A DNA stretch of 64,000 nucleotides from Neopestalotiopsis rosae (lineage: Eukaryota; Ascomycota; Sordariomycetes; Amphisphaeriales; Sporocadaceae): NCBI GenBank assembly GCA_023078685.1, contig JALGAS010000003.1, forward strand, positions 1,426,001 through 1,490,000, read 5' to 3'. A program made the translations under genes and the position numbers. A model generated the notes under the pieces. That model made no database searches. It had not been told where the DNA came from and saw only the letters and a list, made by a program, of their open reading frames with translations. Of this stretch, positions 49,168 to 60,288 are shown one piece after another; within the stretch, counting starts at the first letter, position 1; the number at the start of each line of letters is the position of its first letter.

Positions 49168-51047
49168 ATGGTTTCATTCTCGTGTGAGGTAACTATACCC
49201 CCTCTGCTCTATGCTCTCCTCCCCCCAACCCATAATAGTCGCCAATGTACCTAGCAGTAGCTACTTACTACAACACTACTCTATCGTTTAATGCCTGACA
49301 TCAACGTACTCCCTCCGCCTCCCTGCCCAACACCATCACCTGCTTTAACCAACACACGGCGTTGCGCGTTACGCCACCCCTCCATTAATCCCCCATTTCC
49401 CGTCTTTCATTCCTCTCTGCTCGCTGTTGCTGTCCTGGGTACTGATCATCGTCATATCCCGTCACTGATCCTACCCCAATTGCCGGCACTGTTTCCCTTT
49501 TTAATATCTCCTGTCGTCCCGTCTCCTGACCAGTTTCACCCCTCTGCCCCTCCAACCAGAGATGATACACCCCCCTTTGTCACCCAATCCTGATGTGCTC
49601 GTTTATTCCATCATCTACCCACTTGCATGCATATCCTTCTCTACTACTAGTCTGCCGTTCTTATTATTCTCCTGACCAAAAGAATCTAACCCATATATCC
49701 ACAGAACTGTGGTGATGTCCTGACGAAGAAGAAACTCGATCCACACAGGAATCGTTGTCGCGGCGCCACTTTCACGTGTATTGACTGCATGACCTACTTT
49801 CCCGGCGCGGAGTACCGCTCGCATACGGTAGGTCCCCGCGAGGAGGAGCATATCTCCCCTGACCAAAGCTCAGTTATCTAACATGCCACCAGTCTTGTAT
49901 GACAGAGGAACAAAAATACCAGGGAGCTCTCTACAAACCCAAGAAGCAAAAGTCTGGCCAGCAAGCCTCATCAGCGCCTTCAGCTCCGGAACCCAAGAAC
50001 ATGGCGCACAACGCATACGTTGAAGACATTGTGGACGAAATCGAGGCTTACCGAGACTACGAGATCCATGAATCTGACGATGACAACAAGTCAGCAGCAG
50101 ATCTGCCACCAGAGGCGCCAACACCGCCCCCAGCTGTCGACACAAGCGTGAATGTGTTTGACTTTCTCGTTGCCGCTACTCCCAATGCCTCTAACCTGAA
50201 TCTCTCGAGTAACAACGAGGAAACGCAGCTGGTTCGTTTCGAGAAGGAGGCCAACAACTATGTCGACCCGACTGGCTACATGGTCGACGATGAGGATATG
50301 GTTCCTGTGCCCACCCACGCCCAGTATGAGACACCAGCTCCCAAGAGCAAGAAGTCCAAGGATGGCGACAAGAAGGACAGAAAGCGCAAGCGCTTGCACA
50401 TTGAAACCAACAGCCCTCCGGCCAATGATAATGGACCCAGTGATGAAATGATGATTGATGCGCCACCAGAGCTTCACTCAGGCCTCACTGGCGGACTGAA
50501 AAGTATGATGCGCCCGTCGCAATTTCCCCCATCGCCCGACTTTTCTGGGGGTGACGGCGGCGAACATTCACCAGCAAGCCCGATCAAGAAGTCCAAGCAA
50601 CACAAGTCAAGCAAGACCAGCCGCACGGAATCATTCGGTAGCGGCTTGAAGACCTTGTTGTCGGGTACATCAAAGACGAGCAAGGTCTCGAAGAAGCGAA
50701 AGCACTCGTCTGATAGGAAAGAGAAGAAGACGAAGAAGAAGCACTCCAAGACCGACGCTGAGAAGGCCCCGAAACTGATCGAGTACCGCCCCCAGGGCGG
50801 CGATGGCAAGGACGGTAATGACCAAATGGTGGTCTACAAGCCCAGATCTGAGGTCTTCCTGAGCATGTGTACAAAGGACGAGAAGAGCGAACGAGGCTAC
50901 AGCGTGAACAAGGCGCTGAAGCGCTACCACCGTGAGCGACAGGCCTCGGAAACCAGCGTGAACAAGGTGGTAGAGGAAAAGGAACTCTGGCGGTCGCTAC
51001 GGATGCGACGTAATGACCGGGGAGAGATTGTTCTATTTTCCATTTAA
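49168..51047 (+). CDS. LYAR-type C2HC zinc-finger nucleolar protein
   Basis: Homologue of LYAR, whose family is nucleolar and linked to pre-rRNA processing or ribosomal-gene expression (family knowledge). Three exons: 49168-49188, 49705-49827 and 49893-51047; 432 residues, all junctions phase 0. Exon 1 codes only MVSFSCE, the invariant family start. Exon 2 continues NCGDVLTKKKLDPHRNRCRGATFTCIDC, and exon 3 opens SCMTEEQKYQGALYKPK. Together these form the LYAR-type finger pair with Cys/His ligands intact. The rest is disordered, with acidic patches and long lysine/serine runs (SKKSKDGDKKDRKRKR, KKRKHSSDRKEKKTKKKHSK) that are typical nucleolar-targeting sequence. The conserved C-terminus contains LWRSLRMRRNDRGEIVLF. 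Intron 1 (516 bp) is unusually long. Its position right after the first cluster of conserved residues makes the gene easy to mis-start at 49899. Confidence 0.9.
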
Positions 51048-52298
51048 GTCTTGTTACGACTATCGACACGCGGGCCAACAGCAACAACATTGGGACAAGG
51101 GATAGAGGTGTTCACAACGGTTGTTTTTATTTCCCAGTCTCAAATGATACCACCAAATGGATGACCCCTTCAGAAAAACAGGGGTCGGTTTCTCGCCACT
51201 TCGGATTTGTACATCACGCCACGCATCATCAGAACGATGAAAGTGGCACACCTTTTGCTCCTCAGCTGGACTGCGAAGGGCTTATAGAGTACATGTACTA
51301 CTTTTGGTCCAATTCTGGTCCTCGAGGGGAAAGATTCGGGGGGGACAATCTCGAAGAGATCCCCCCAAGGGGTTTTAATTATGAAAGTCCTTTTTTATTT
51401 TTTAAAAAAGAATTGTTTGTTATGTTTCCAGAACTATGCTTGATGGGCAAAATCCTACGGGGGACAAGGAAAGAAAGCATTCGGAGCATGGAAAGGGAAG
51501 ATACCAAACATTTTTGCCATGGGTTGTTGTTGTCTTTTTTCTTCTTCTAGCCCACGGCTCTCTACCTGGCTGTTGCATAATCCAAAGAAAACCCCGTTTC
51601 TTCACCGTCTTGAACCTTGATATGTACCCGCCGACTCCCGCAAGGCCGGGATCCTGCTTTTGCCTGCGTCGTCTGTTTGCTTTACGGTAAACTTAAAAAA
51701 AGAGAGGGAGAAAAAGGTCTCATGCTTGCGTGCTTTGCGTGCCTCTTGCGAGCTTGCTTGCTTTTCACCTACATAAGCTTAACCGATTTCGACCACTGTA
51801 CCGTTGGGCGGTCTTTGCCTTGCGGCTACCGCCTCGCGTCGACGGGAAACTCTTTATTTGTGTCCCAGGCCGAGAAAAGGAGAGTGGGGAGAAAAGGACA
51901 AGATCACAGCGATACAATGACCTCATCGTTATGCGATAGCGGTTCAGCAGTCTTCACCAACATGGTACCGCGTCTAGGGCTGCTTGTCATGATCGCCTAC
52001 TTCCGTATGCCCCCTTGCCTTCTACATGTAGATCAAGTCAGATCACACTGGAAATGTGAATCTCGCAGAGACGAATTTAAGATAAACTTGCGGACATATG
52101 TATTTGTGCAGGAGGCTCCCCAATACTCGGGTGATGTTTGCTGCTTGTCGTGTTGAGAAGAGAATTGACTCTGACTAGACATGGCTGCAGCGACGTTGAC
52201 AAGTGCTAACATACAAGAACAATGATGTAGTCTGATTGGCAAAAGAGAGAAAACTAGTTACACTTTTAAAAGACTCCATCTGAACCAATCCGAAATGC
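51048..52298. other. convergent intergenic region, LYAR-type / PARG-like 3' ends
   Basis: 3' flanks of two convergent genes with T-rich tracts near 51390-51420 and 51530-51550. A 179-codon plus-strand frame at 51617-52156 lacks any domain and is not called. Confidence 0.35.
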
Positions 52299-53475
52299 TT
52301 ACCCCGGCTCCCACTTTGTGCCATGCGCACTGAGGTACTCTTCAACGGCACGCTGGAAATCTAGAAAGTCGATGCTGTCCACGGCAAAACAGACGGCTCG
52401 AAATCGATGGAGGAAGTCTACCTCATGTAGTATCTCCATCCAATGATGGGCCAAGAGGCGCGTCTGAGACCATATTGCCAGAGGGCTATCGTAAATGGAG
52501 CACAGAACGAGGTACTCGTGCTGCTCACTGATCGCCTTATTCAAAACCGCCCTCATTTTGATCCTGATGGCATCTTCACATGCTTTCCAGAGCGGATCAT
52601 CTGCATCTGTAAAGGGCCGTTTTACTCTGCTGACGCCAATGACAGAGACCTTGGGTCTTTTAGCAGCCCCAGGAATTTGTTCAGACTCCTCAAGGGATGT
52701 GAAGGCTGAAGCACCCCGGCCAACAAACAAGTGTTTCTCGGTTCCAGTTGGCTTTATGATCCTTACATCAGGCGTCCATAAAACACTATCAAGTCCCATA
52801 CCAAAGCAGGTTCTGCATCTGAACAGCGGATCATCCCTGCAAAAGCATGGTGACTCCGAATCCGTTTCCTCTGCCTCGGCTGGGAGCAGTACATCGTACC
52901 AAGTGCTCACGTGTTTCACGTCAAGAACAGCGATGCGATTTTGACTGTTGGCGGCGGGCCGAGATCCGTCACTTCCGCCGCAGTATTTGGTGAACATTTC
53001 CAGAGCTGCTCTTTGGGGGTCCCCAAGCAAGATATACCACCTAGTCTTGTCGAAACCACGAACCATGGGATCACCTCTAACTGTTGGTGATGGAGAAACG
53101 CGTGCTCCGAGTGGAATAAGGGGTTCGTTGGCCTACTCCATAAGCTAGCGTCAATAATTCGTCCTTGATATACTAAGTTGGCTACTGGACCTGACTGCAT
53201 CTTGTCCAAACTTAAGTAAAAGGCATCCTGTGCTACAAGACGACCAAGGATATGTTGAGAGAGAAGGAAAGAAAACAGTGATGATGACTCACCGCAGCGA
53301 GTTCATCCTCATCTAGTGGGTGCCATCGGCCATCCTCACCAAGCTTTCCTGGGTGACATGCACCACCGCGACCAGACTTGACTGGGTACCATCGGCCATC
53401 TTTCCAAGGCACGAAAGACAGGCAACTCCCACCAGGCATCCTGCCAAGAGCTTTACGTATCAAGCCCAAATCCAT
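52299..53475 (-). CDS. orphan protein with degenerate microbial PARG-like (macrodomain-type) C-terminus
   Basis: I do not recognise a named family with certainty. Three exons: 53475-53293, 53227-53137 and 53080-52299; 351 residues, in frame. Residues 1-61 contain two DGRW(Y/H)P repeats rich in Gly, Lys and Trp. Residues 62-150 are novel. The C-terminal part follows the order of the DUF2263/TIGR02452 microbial poly(ADP-ribose) glycohydrolase fold: a TPDVRII strand (194-200, family SPxVxVF), KVSVIGVS (235-242), then MRAVLNKAISEQHEYLVL with CFAVDSIDF after it. The family GCGAFxNP loop is replaced by SIYDSPLAIW and no PGGG/QEE motif is visible, so any enzyme activity is doubtful. The start is uncertain because the repeat continues upstream. 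The stop at 52299 overlaps a possible GTAAGC donor. Confidence 0.6.
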
Positions 53476-53523
53476 ACCAAGCTTTACTGAGTACCTTTCC
53501 CATCAGGCACCTTGCAAGTAGCG
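53314..53523. repeat. degenerate tandem repeat of about 70 bp at the start of the PARG-like gene
   Basis: Three related units. The segment CCATCGGCCATC recurs at 53322-53333 and 53389-53400. CCAAGCTTTCCTGGGT (53339-53354) resembles CCAAGCTTTACTGAGTACC (53477-53495). CACCAGGCATCCTGCCAAG (about 53432-53450) resembles CATCAGGCACCTTGCAAG (about 53502-53519). Two units are inside the predicted exon 1 and give the DGRWxP protein repeats; the third lies upstream of the chosen start. Confidence 0.65.
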
Positions 53524-55066
53524 AAAGTTACCGAGCCTCAAAAGGACTCGAGCGAATGAGTCAGATGCTTTGAAGAAAGTAGATCACGGCAACAGACGCC
53601 TTCGTGCTGGGTCTTTGTATCCGAGACTGTAAGGATTTTGAGGAGAGCGATGATAGCTCTAATCTAAACCTGGGCTGACGAGGCGGTAACAAGACATGTA
53701 CGAAATGAAAAACGACAAATATGGGTGATGGGGCTGATGATGGTGACAGTGATTGAACAAAGTCGGCCAGTCCAAGAGCTCTTGAAAACATGGCAACACA
53801 AACATTGTGAAGTAGGAAACACCTACCGACTTTCGAAAGCTCTGCCGGCAGGAAAGCTCTACAGATAAACATGTTGTAATATTGCAAGCACAATGGGACT
53901 TGATCTTCAGCGTGATTCTTTGCTTTCGCCGAACACATTACTAGTTGCGTCGAATATTCTAACCACTTTCGTCTGTGGAGAGTCCTACTGAACGTGGACA
54001 GAGATGAGTTAAGTCATGAAGGGGGAAAAAAAAAAGACAAGTTGATACTCTTACTGCTTGAAGTCAAGGGGAAGAAAGAAAGAGAGAGGGTGAGAGAGAC
54101 AGGAAAGGGGGCGAGGAAAGTCCTCACTGACGATTTCGACCTCAGATGGCAATCACTGCTCGATCATCAGTCTGCGCTTTCCACTTTGCGCGTCGAGTGT
54201 CGCTCGTGACTTCCAAGACTGGCTATGAAACTCTGGATACTGCATGGCTATAAAACACGATAATGGCTTTGAATGTGTTTTGGTTGCATTGTGAATAGTC
54301 TTTAAAATGCAGCACTCCTTTCCTGGTGTCATTCTGAAAGAGAAAGAAGACAATATGTTTGATTCAACTCATCATGATAAATGAAAAATCATCTAATTGT
54401 AATGCCGCTGATGGAAAGAAAGAAAAAGAAAAAGAAAAAGCCGAAGATGGCACTTACGATAGAATGTTACAGATTGCGGTCATTCCTCTATCTGTACCAT
54501 GACCATTCATTGGCCAGCCTCGCTACTTGAGGAATTTAAGAAGTAGAACTACCAGGGGGTTTATGTCCAAGCTTGAGTGAAACCAATTGAAAATCAATAG
54601 TCTCGTTACAAACAACCATGCGGGGAAAGGGGAGGGGTTCTCTATACTACCTGGTGAGTATTTAAGGTTGACCAGAGCCGCCTTTTTAGAGAGTTGGAGT
54701 CGTGTTATGTTGGAGACGTTCGTTCACCTTCACTTTGTCAACATATGCTTCATCATTGGTACAAACGAATCAAATTTGTTCTTGAGCCTCGTGTCGGCTT
54801 CGCGAATATCTTCGAATCTACGCCAATCCAGTTCCTTTTGAAAACATACATGCTCGACTGACTTTATGGCCAGCTGAGGTGCAAAATGGCACTTGCTTCT
54901 TCCTCCTCTATGCATTCTTGTGCCGCGGCTATGGGCACAGGTGATCTAGTGTCTAAACATTGATCTATCGCCACATATTTCTTACATGGCGTCCTCTAAT
55001 TGGGGGGTATTTCTATTTCGTTTCAAGTCTCGCCGCTTGCTTCATCATTCCTCGCGCGCATATTTC
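53476..55066. other. intergenic region, PARG-like / CCP1
   Basis: Promoter side of the PARG-like gene and 3' flank of CCP1. A minus-strand frame at 53561-53938 could be an upstream exon of the PARG-like gene but has no supporting motif. A purine microsatellite lies at 54414-54440. Nothing else is recognised. Confidence 0.35.
54414..54440. repeat. purine microsatellite (AAAAAG units)
   Basis: An A/G-only tract of GAAAGAAAGAAAAAG-type units in non-coding DNA between the PARG-like gene and CCP1. Confidence 0.8.
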
Positions 55067-56201
55067 TTATGCGCTGGTGGGCTTGAGAGTAAAGCTCTCG
55101 GTGCCCTCCTTGAAGGGGACGCCGAGCTCAAAGAGCTTGACAATGACGGCGCTGAAGTCCTTGAAGAATGCGTCGTTGTCCTTGGCGTACTTTTGGACGT
55201 AGGGCTTCATGGCCTTGTCCTCAATGAGGGCAATGTCGGCGGGCAACATCATCAGGGTCTTGCCCTTGTCCTGGAACTGCTTGGGGCCGTCCCACTTGCG
55301 GACAGTCCACTTGTCGCTGAGGAGCAGGGTGTAGTAGTCGTTGGTCATAACGGTAGGGGAGAAGGTCCAGGGGCCGTCGAAGCCGGAGCGGTCGGTGTGG
55401 CAACGGCCGAGGGCGTGGGCGCCAGCGAGGGCGACGATCTCCTGGTCGTTGAAACCCATGCGGTAAAAGATATCGCGCAGGTGCTTGGTGCCCTGGGCGG
55501 CATCAGGCAGACGGCCATCAGGAGTGCAGGCGGCGACGTCTCCGTCAGCGCGGCCAGGTCTCCACGGGATGGTAGGACCTTGCATCTCCTGAATGGCAGC
55601 AACACCGGCAAGGGTCCAGAGATCTGAGTAGGTGATCCAAGGGAACTTCTCTGTGAGCCAATTGGTTAGTATATCTGCCCTTGCTCGCAATAATCAGCCA
55701 TGAGTTGTTCTTACCCTTGACAGGCTCGAGGAAGTCACGGGCGTGCTTGAGACCAGCATTAGCACCGTGGTCGGACTCGGGAGCGAATCTCATGGTGGCG
55801 CCGTTGCTGCCACCAGTGCCAGTCTCCTTGTCATAGGTGCCAGAAGCGTGCCAGGCGAGACGGACGAGGACGGGGCCGTAGCTACCATCATCGTAGTCGT
55901 CCTTCTCCTCCAGACGGCTGGCAATCTCGTTGTAGACCTTCTGGTAGTCGGCCTGGGTGGGCTCAAAGGTCTTGACCGAGGCGGAGCTGGAGTTGAAGAG
56001 GTAGAAACCAGCACCACCGAGGACGGCAGCACCAGCAACGTAGATCAATGCCGACGAGCTGGACTTTTGAGGGGCCTCGGAAGAGTAGAAACGACGACCG
56101 CTCTGGCGGAAAGCTTGGCGGGATGAAGTCGCAAAGGTGTTGCGAGCTCCAGTTCGCAGAGCTGCGCGGGCAAATTGCCTCGAAACGTTGGCGGCAGACA
56201 T
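55067..56201 (-). CDS. CCP1: cytochrome c peroxidase, mitochondrial
   Basis: Class I haem peroxidase of the intermembrane space; reduces H2O2 with electrons from ferrocytochrome c. Two exons, 56201-55715 and 55650-55067, across a 64-bp intron; 356 residues against 361 in yeast. Residues 1-45 are an Arg/Ser-rich mitochondrial presequence. Residues 51-69 ([19 protein letters not shown]) are the hydrophobic sorting segment of a bipartite signal. Distal haem pocket: Arg 114, Trp 117, His 118 (VRLAWHASG). Proximal ligand His 241 ([10 protein letters not shown]), radical-site Trp 257 (DGPWTF) and the His-bonded Asp 301 (LPADIALI) are all present, so the enzyme should be a true cytochrome c peroxidase rather than an ascorbate peroxidase-like relative. 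The start is the only Met before the presequence. No defects seen. Confidence 0.96.
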
Positions 56202-57906
56202 CTGTATGGAGTGGTCAAGTCAGCTATGGGATCGGGAATCGTATGGTGTGGGTAATCGAAACCGGAAAGCGAGAACGGAAGGAGGATTTAGAGGTGAGTA
56301 TCGACGAAGCTATAGATTGGTGACTTACATTGGATATGCGATGTGAGAAGAGAGATGAAGACAGAGAGTGGCAATGAAGGGTATCTGAAGCTATCACCAA
56401 GGGCAGAATAATACACACTTTCTCGACGAAAAAGAAGGCAAACGCGATTTGAAATCTCAAACGAGGGCCGAAGGGTCAAAAGTCATGTCTTATCGAGGGC
56501 ATCTGGCGAGCACCGAATATGACGGAGCCGTGATTGGTCAGATTGGCAAGTCAGGGACTAGCTGGGACCCCTAGATTGACCCGCTCCTGATTACAGATGG
56601 AAGTTGCGCGATTGGAATCATTGAGAAAAAAAGCGGCGAAAATCTACTAAAACGATTCCACCCGGCCAAGTTTCCGAATTCCCACCCACTGCCTTTCTCC
56701 AGACTCCAGGACTCCAGCTCTTTGCTGCTCCATTCTTTGTCTCCAGTCTCCAGGCTCGTGTGTTTTATTATGGATCCCGCTGTTCGCTGTTGGGTACTGA
56801 ACCGACCAAAGTTCAATGATTCCACATCACCAAGCCAGGGGAGCGTCGCTGGTCGTTGGATTCTCATGCCACATTAGGTACTTTCTACATGTCAGCTTTA
56901 GCTCGGCTGCCAATCACTGCCCTCGAATTACGCAAGACCAGCTAGATAGGATCCAGTCAGCCAAGTCAGCCTGCCAGTGGTAGTCATGTAGCTAGCCTTC
57001 CGCAAATGTGTCGGAAACATTTTACGTACCAAGCTACCCTAATGACAAGAGCACCAAAGGAGGGAAGGGGAAAAAAAAAAAAAGACCTCGGGCGAATCAC
57101 GGCATCACAGTCTCTAGTGTGCAGCAAATGTCATGTCACGGTTACGGAATAAATCTGTGTCTCAACTGCTGACTGGCAAAACCGGCCGAAGCAGACATGT
57201 CATCAGCCATCTCTATACGGCAACCAACAATAACATATTTGATCTGCGTATCTGCCTAATCCGGACTCTCTTCTAATTGAACCATCTGCCCGGAGAAAAC
57301 ATGAATCGTAACTCAATGAACTCTCTACCGCCGTCTTCCGCCCTTCGGAACCTCACGCTCTTCCGCGGCTGCGCTCGGTTCCAGAGTCCTGACCCACTCA
57401 GTTTCAAATGCCACGCAGTCGTGTTGAATGCCGTGGCAATGAGCGAGTCAGGAACTCTTTTCAATCTCTTCTCAGTTGGACATTAGAATGCGAGCCTGCG
57501 GCAAAAAGCCTCCCTCTACAGTCTGACAAGCTGGGCATGTCACTAGTATTACACATGTCCGAATACAAAACGCAACCTTCAAGCGAAATCGCCTCATGAG
57601 CTTTGCACGTATATTATACTGACTTGGTAAGACGACTGTACATGCATTTTTTCAATAGTCCAAGAACGAATCCCAAATGTTGGACTCCTACAACTCCAAA
57701 TCCCGACTTTCTGCCAGGGTGGATATACTTTTTCTTTCTCTTTGACCCATCTCTCAGTGTCTCTGAGATCCCATTTAAAAGAAATGTTATCATGAAAGCG
57801 CAGTTGTTGCAACCCATCTCACTATACACAGTGCCACCGTGCCAGTGTGGCTGACTTCTGCAGCACTTTGTGCCAAAAGACACAAGTGAAGTCGTGGCTT
57901 TTACAG
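56202..57906. other. intergenic region, CCP1 promoter and PRP39 3' flank
   Basis: Contains the CCP1 promoter (pyrimidine-rich on the minus strand near 56350-56470) and a poly-A run at about 57070-57084. No gene, RNA or transposon is recognised. Confidence 0.4.
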
Positions 57907-60288
57907 CTAATTGAATGATGCAGTTCCCGGAGCGTTAGCATCAGCCTCGGCAATAAACTCATAATACATGGGGTAGGTGCTCTCAGCCTTGAGGCGAGTG
58001 GCGTCGTCTAACGGGGCACGCATTGTGCCATTCTCCTTCAGCGCTGGCTTGCTGAGAACTGAGGTGGAGGTAGGACTATAAGATGGTTAGCATGGTGTAC
58101 TTGAACATTATTCTGTCTTGCGATAGTACTGACCCATAGATTTCACGATCGAGTACCAGGAATTGCTTCATGGCATCCTTGCCACCCCTTTCCTGGAGGT
58201 ATGCCATATACGTCAAATACAGACTCTTCTTGGCGGCAGCTGAAATGCGGCTCCTAGTCCGCAGATCATCAAAAAGCCGCTGGATACGCTCCGTGTGTTG
58301 CGCTTCAAGTTCTGCATCCGTGGGTTGCTCCAATTCGAACTCGAGCCACTTCTTCCAAAAGTGTCGGCTGTCAGCGTACCACTGAACGTTCTTGGCAAAG
58401 ACTATTCTCGCCTCATCCACAGAGCCCTTGATCTTCCACAACAGGAATGCCCATTGCGTTACCAGGACAGCCTTGGTGAAAATGTCAATGTGAGGTGAAT
58501 CAATCTGTGCCTTGTATATTTCAATGGCAGCATCGAGGCCGCTTTGACGTCTCTGGAGGTTGGCCCACGAGATGATGGCCTCCACGCAGTCCGGGAGCTG
58601 CATCAACACAGCCTCGTGGATATCGCGGGCTACGTCGGCACGGCCCTGCGATTCCTCAAAGTATGCGAACTGCAGCCTGATGCCAGGGCGGCTGACAGGG
58701 ACGAAGATGGTAGCGGCGCGCATGTAAATATGGCGAACGTCCTCCTCCTTGCCAGGCTGGGAACCCATCCATTGAGCGTATCGGAACCAGAACTCGTCAT
58801 AGAGCGCACAAGTGACAAGGCATCGCTCGTACAGGAATGTGATTCTGGCGTAATCTCCTTCCGACTCTTCAAAGTCGAGGTATTTGCGCCAATTCGCCAT
58901 CTGTGAGTTCTCAAGTTCTGTGACGTGGAAGTACGGCCGCTTGATCTCAGACTCGTAGGTCCATCTCTTTGTGGTTTCCTCCTGGGTTTGGCGAAAGATA
59001 TCATAGTAGACGGTATCGATCTTGGCACGAATGTCACGCTCAACTTCGAGCTCCTGCCTGGGCATGCCGCCGTAGGCCGCCGCACCTTCGGCTTCGACTT
59101 CGGCCTTCAGGCGTGCCAGTTCATCTGACGGCACCAGTTCAGCAAGCGGTCGGCTGTGAGCCAGCTGGCGAAAACGCTCAAAGTATCGGGCGTACTGGTG
59201 CATGGGAATGCGGATCACCCTTTGGAGAATGGCAAAGATCTTATCGTGTGCCTCCTGCCTTTCCTCGTACTCGATGTACTTGTCCCAGAAAGGATGTGCC
59301 AGAAAGTCAAGACCAACGCAGTTTGCTGCACGTTCAAACAATCTACACATGAGTTAGTTCAAGATCACCCCAAGGGAAAGGGACTCGAGTGCTAGGGGGT
59401 TTGGAAAGGAGTGTAATACAGGAAGGGGCAGTCTGTGTAAGCAGCGGTGCCAAATCCAAAACAAGCCGAACGGTTCTAGGTAGACCAGGGAGGATGCCAC
59501 GTGTGTGAAGGCGTCATGCCATATTGACGACTGAGAGAAAAGACCAGAGCCTGATTACGTTTTGTGAGAAAGCCCCCAACAATGAGTGTGGTTTGTTGGT
59601 ATTTCTCACCGTCATGACTTTGCTACGTGTGTTTGTGAAGGTTGCCCCGGAGGACTGAAGCCATTTGTGCTTTGTCGCGCGTGGAAGCTGCTCGGTGATT
59701 TTGGTTAAAGGGGAAGGAAAGGCTACATCTTTACTTACTCTCTCACCAAGTGCGGAGTGTGGGTTGTCTCCATCTTGAATGAGCAATAAGACGCCCAAAG
59801 GTCTACGCAGTTTGTGATACTAGCGCAACCGCGCTCGTAGATCTGTGAATCCATCTGTCAGTACTGCTTCTCTAGTCGCAGGACAATACAAGCTGCACAC
59901 ATACCATCTCAGCTGACTCCGGCCCTGATATATTAAATTCAAGGTCGGCATACTTCTTCCAGTACCCAAAGAGCAGGGGAAACTTGAGGAGGAATCGGTC
60001 GTAGACATCACGGAGCGTAGAGAGAGCCTGTGCACTGGAGTTTCGGTTGAGACCTCCTTCTTGGCCTTCACAGGCGCGAATGAGCTTCTCCCAAGCTTCG
60101 AAGCTATCGGTGTCGGCATCCTGTAGACAGACAAGAAACAATCAGTTGATGTGCTTGCGATAAGTGAGGGCTGCTGCAGGTGCGCTGCATTGCAGGTGGT
60201 ATGTGGGGGTACGTACAACTTCGGCCGTGAGCTTCTTGATCTCGACGTTCTCTTCGGCATCGCCGCCGTAATGCGAGAAGTCAGACAT
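57907..60288 (-). CDS. PRP39: U1 snRNP splicing factor PRP39
   Basis: HAT-repeat component of U1 snRNP that helps define the 5' splice site (family knowledge); nuclear. Five exons: 60288-60217, 60120-59905, 59842-59739, 59342-58134 and 58075-57907; 589 residues, all in frame. HAT repeats run through most of the protein. Typical pieces are [89 protein letters not shown] and IWRKYLDFE-type Trp/Tyr helices. The C-terminal exon (ending PGTASFN) follows a short intron with donor GTCAGT. Intron 3 (59738-59343, 396 bp) is much longer than the others, though the protein reads continuously across it ([16 protein letters not shown]). The start ATG opens MSDFSHYGGDAEENVEIKKL, typical of fungal Prp39. 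Confidence 0.93.

Noticed and set aside
48368..49192. 274-codon frame as an independent protein gene
   Set aside because: Pyrimidine-driven Ser/Leu/Phe-rich translation, overlaps the true start of the LYAR-type gene; kept only as a possible upstream frame.
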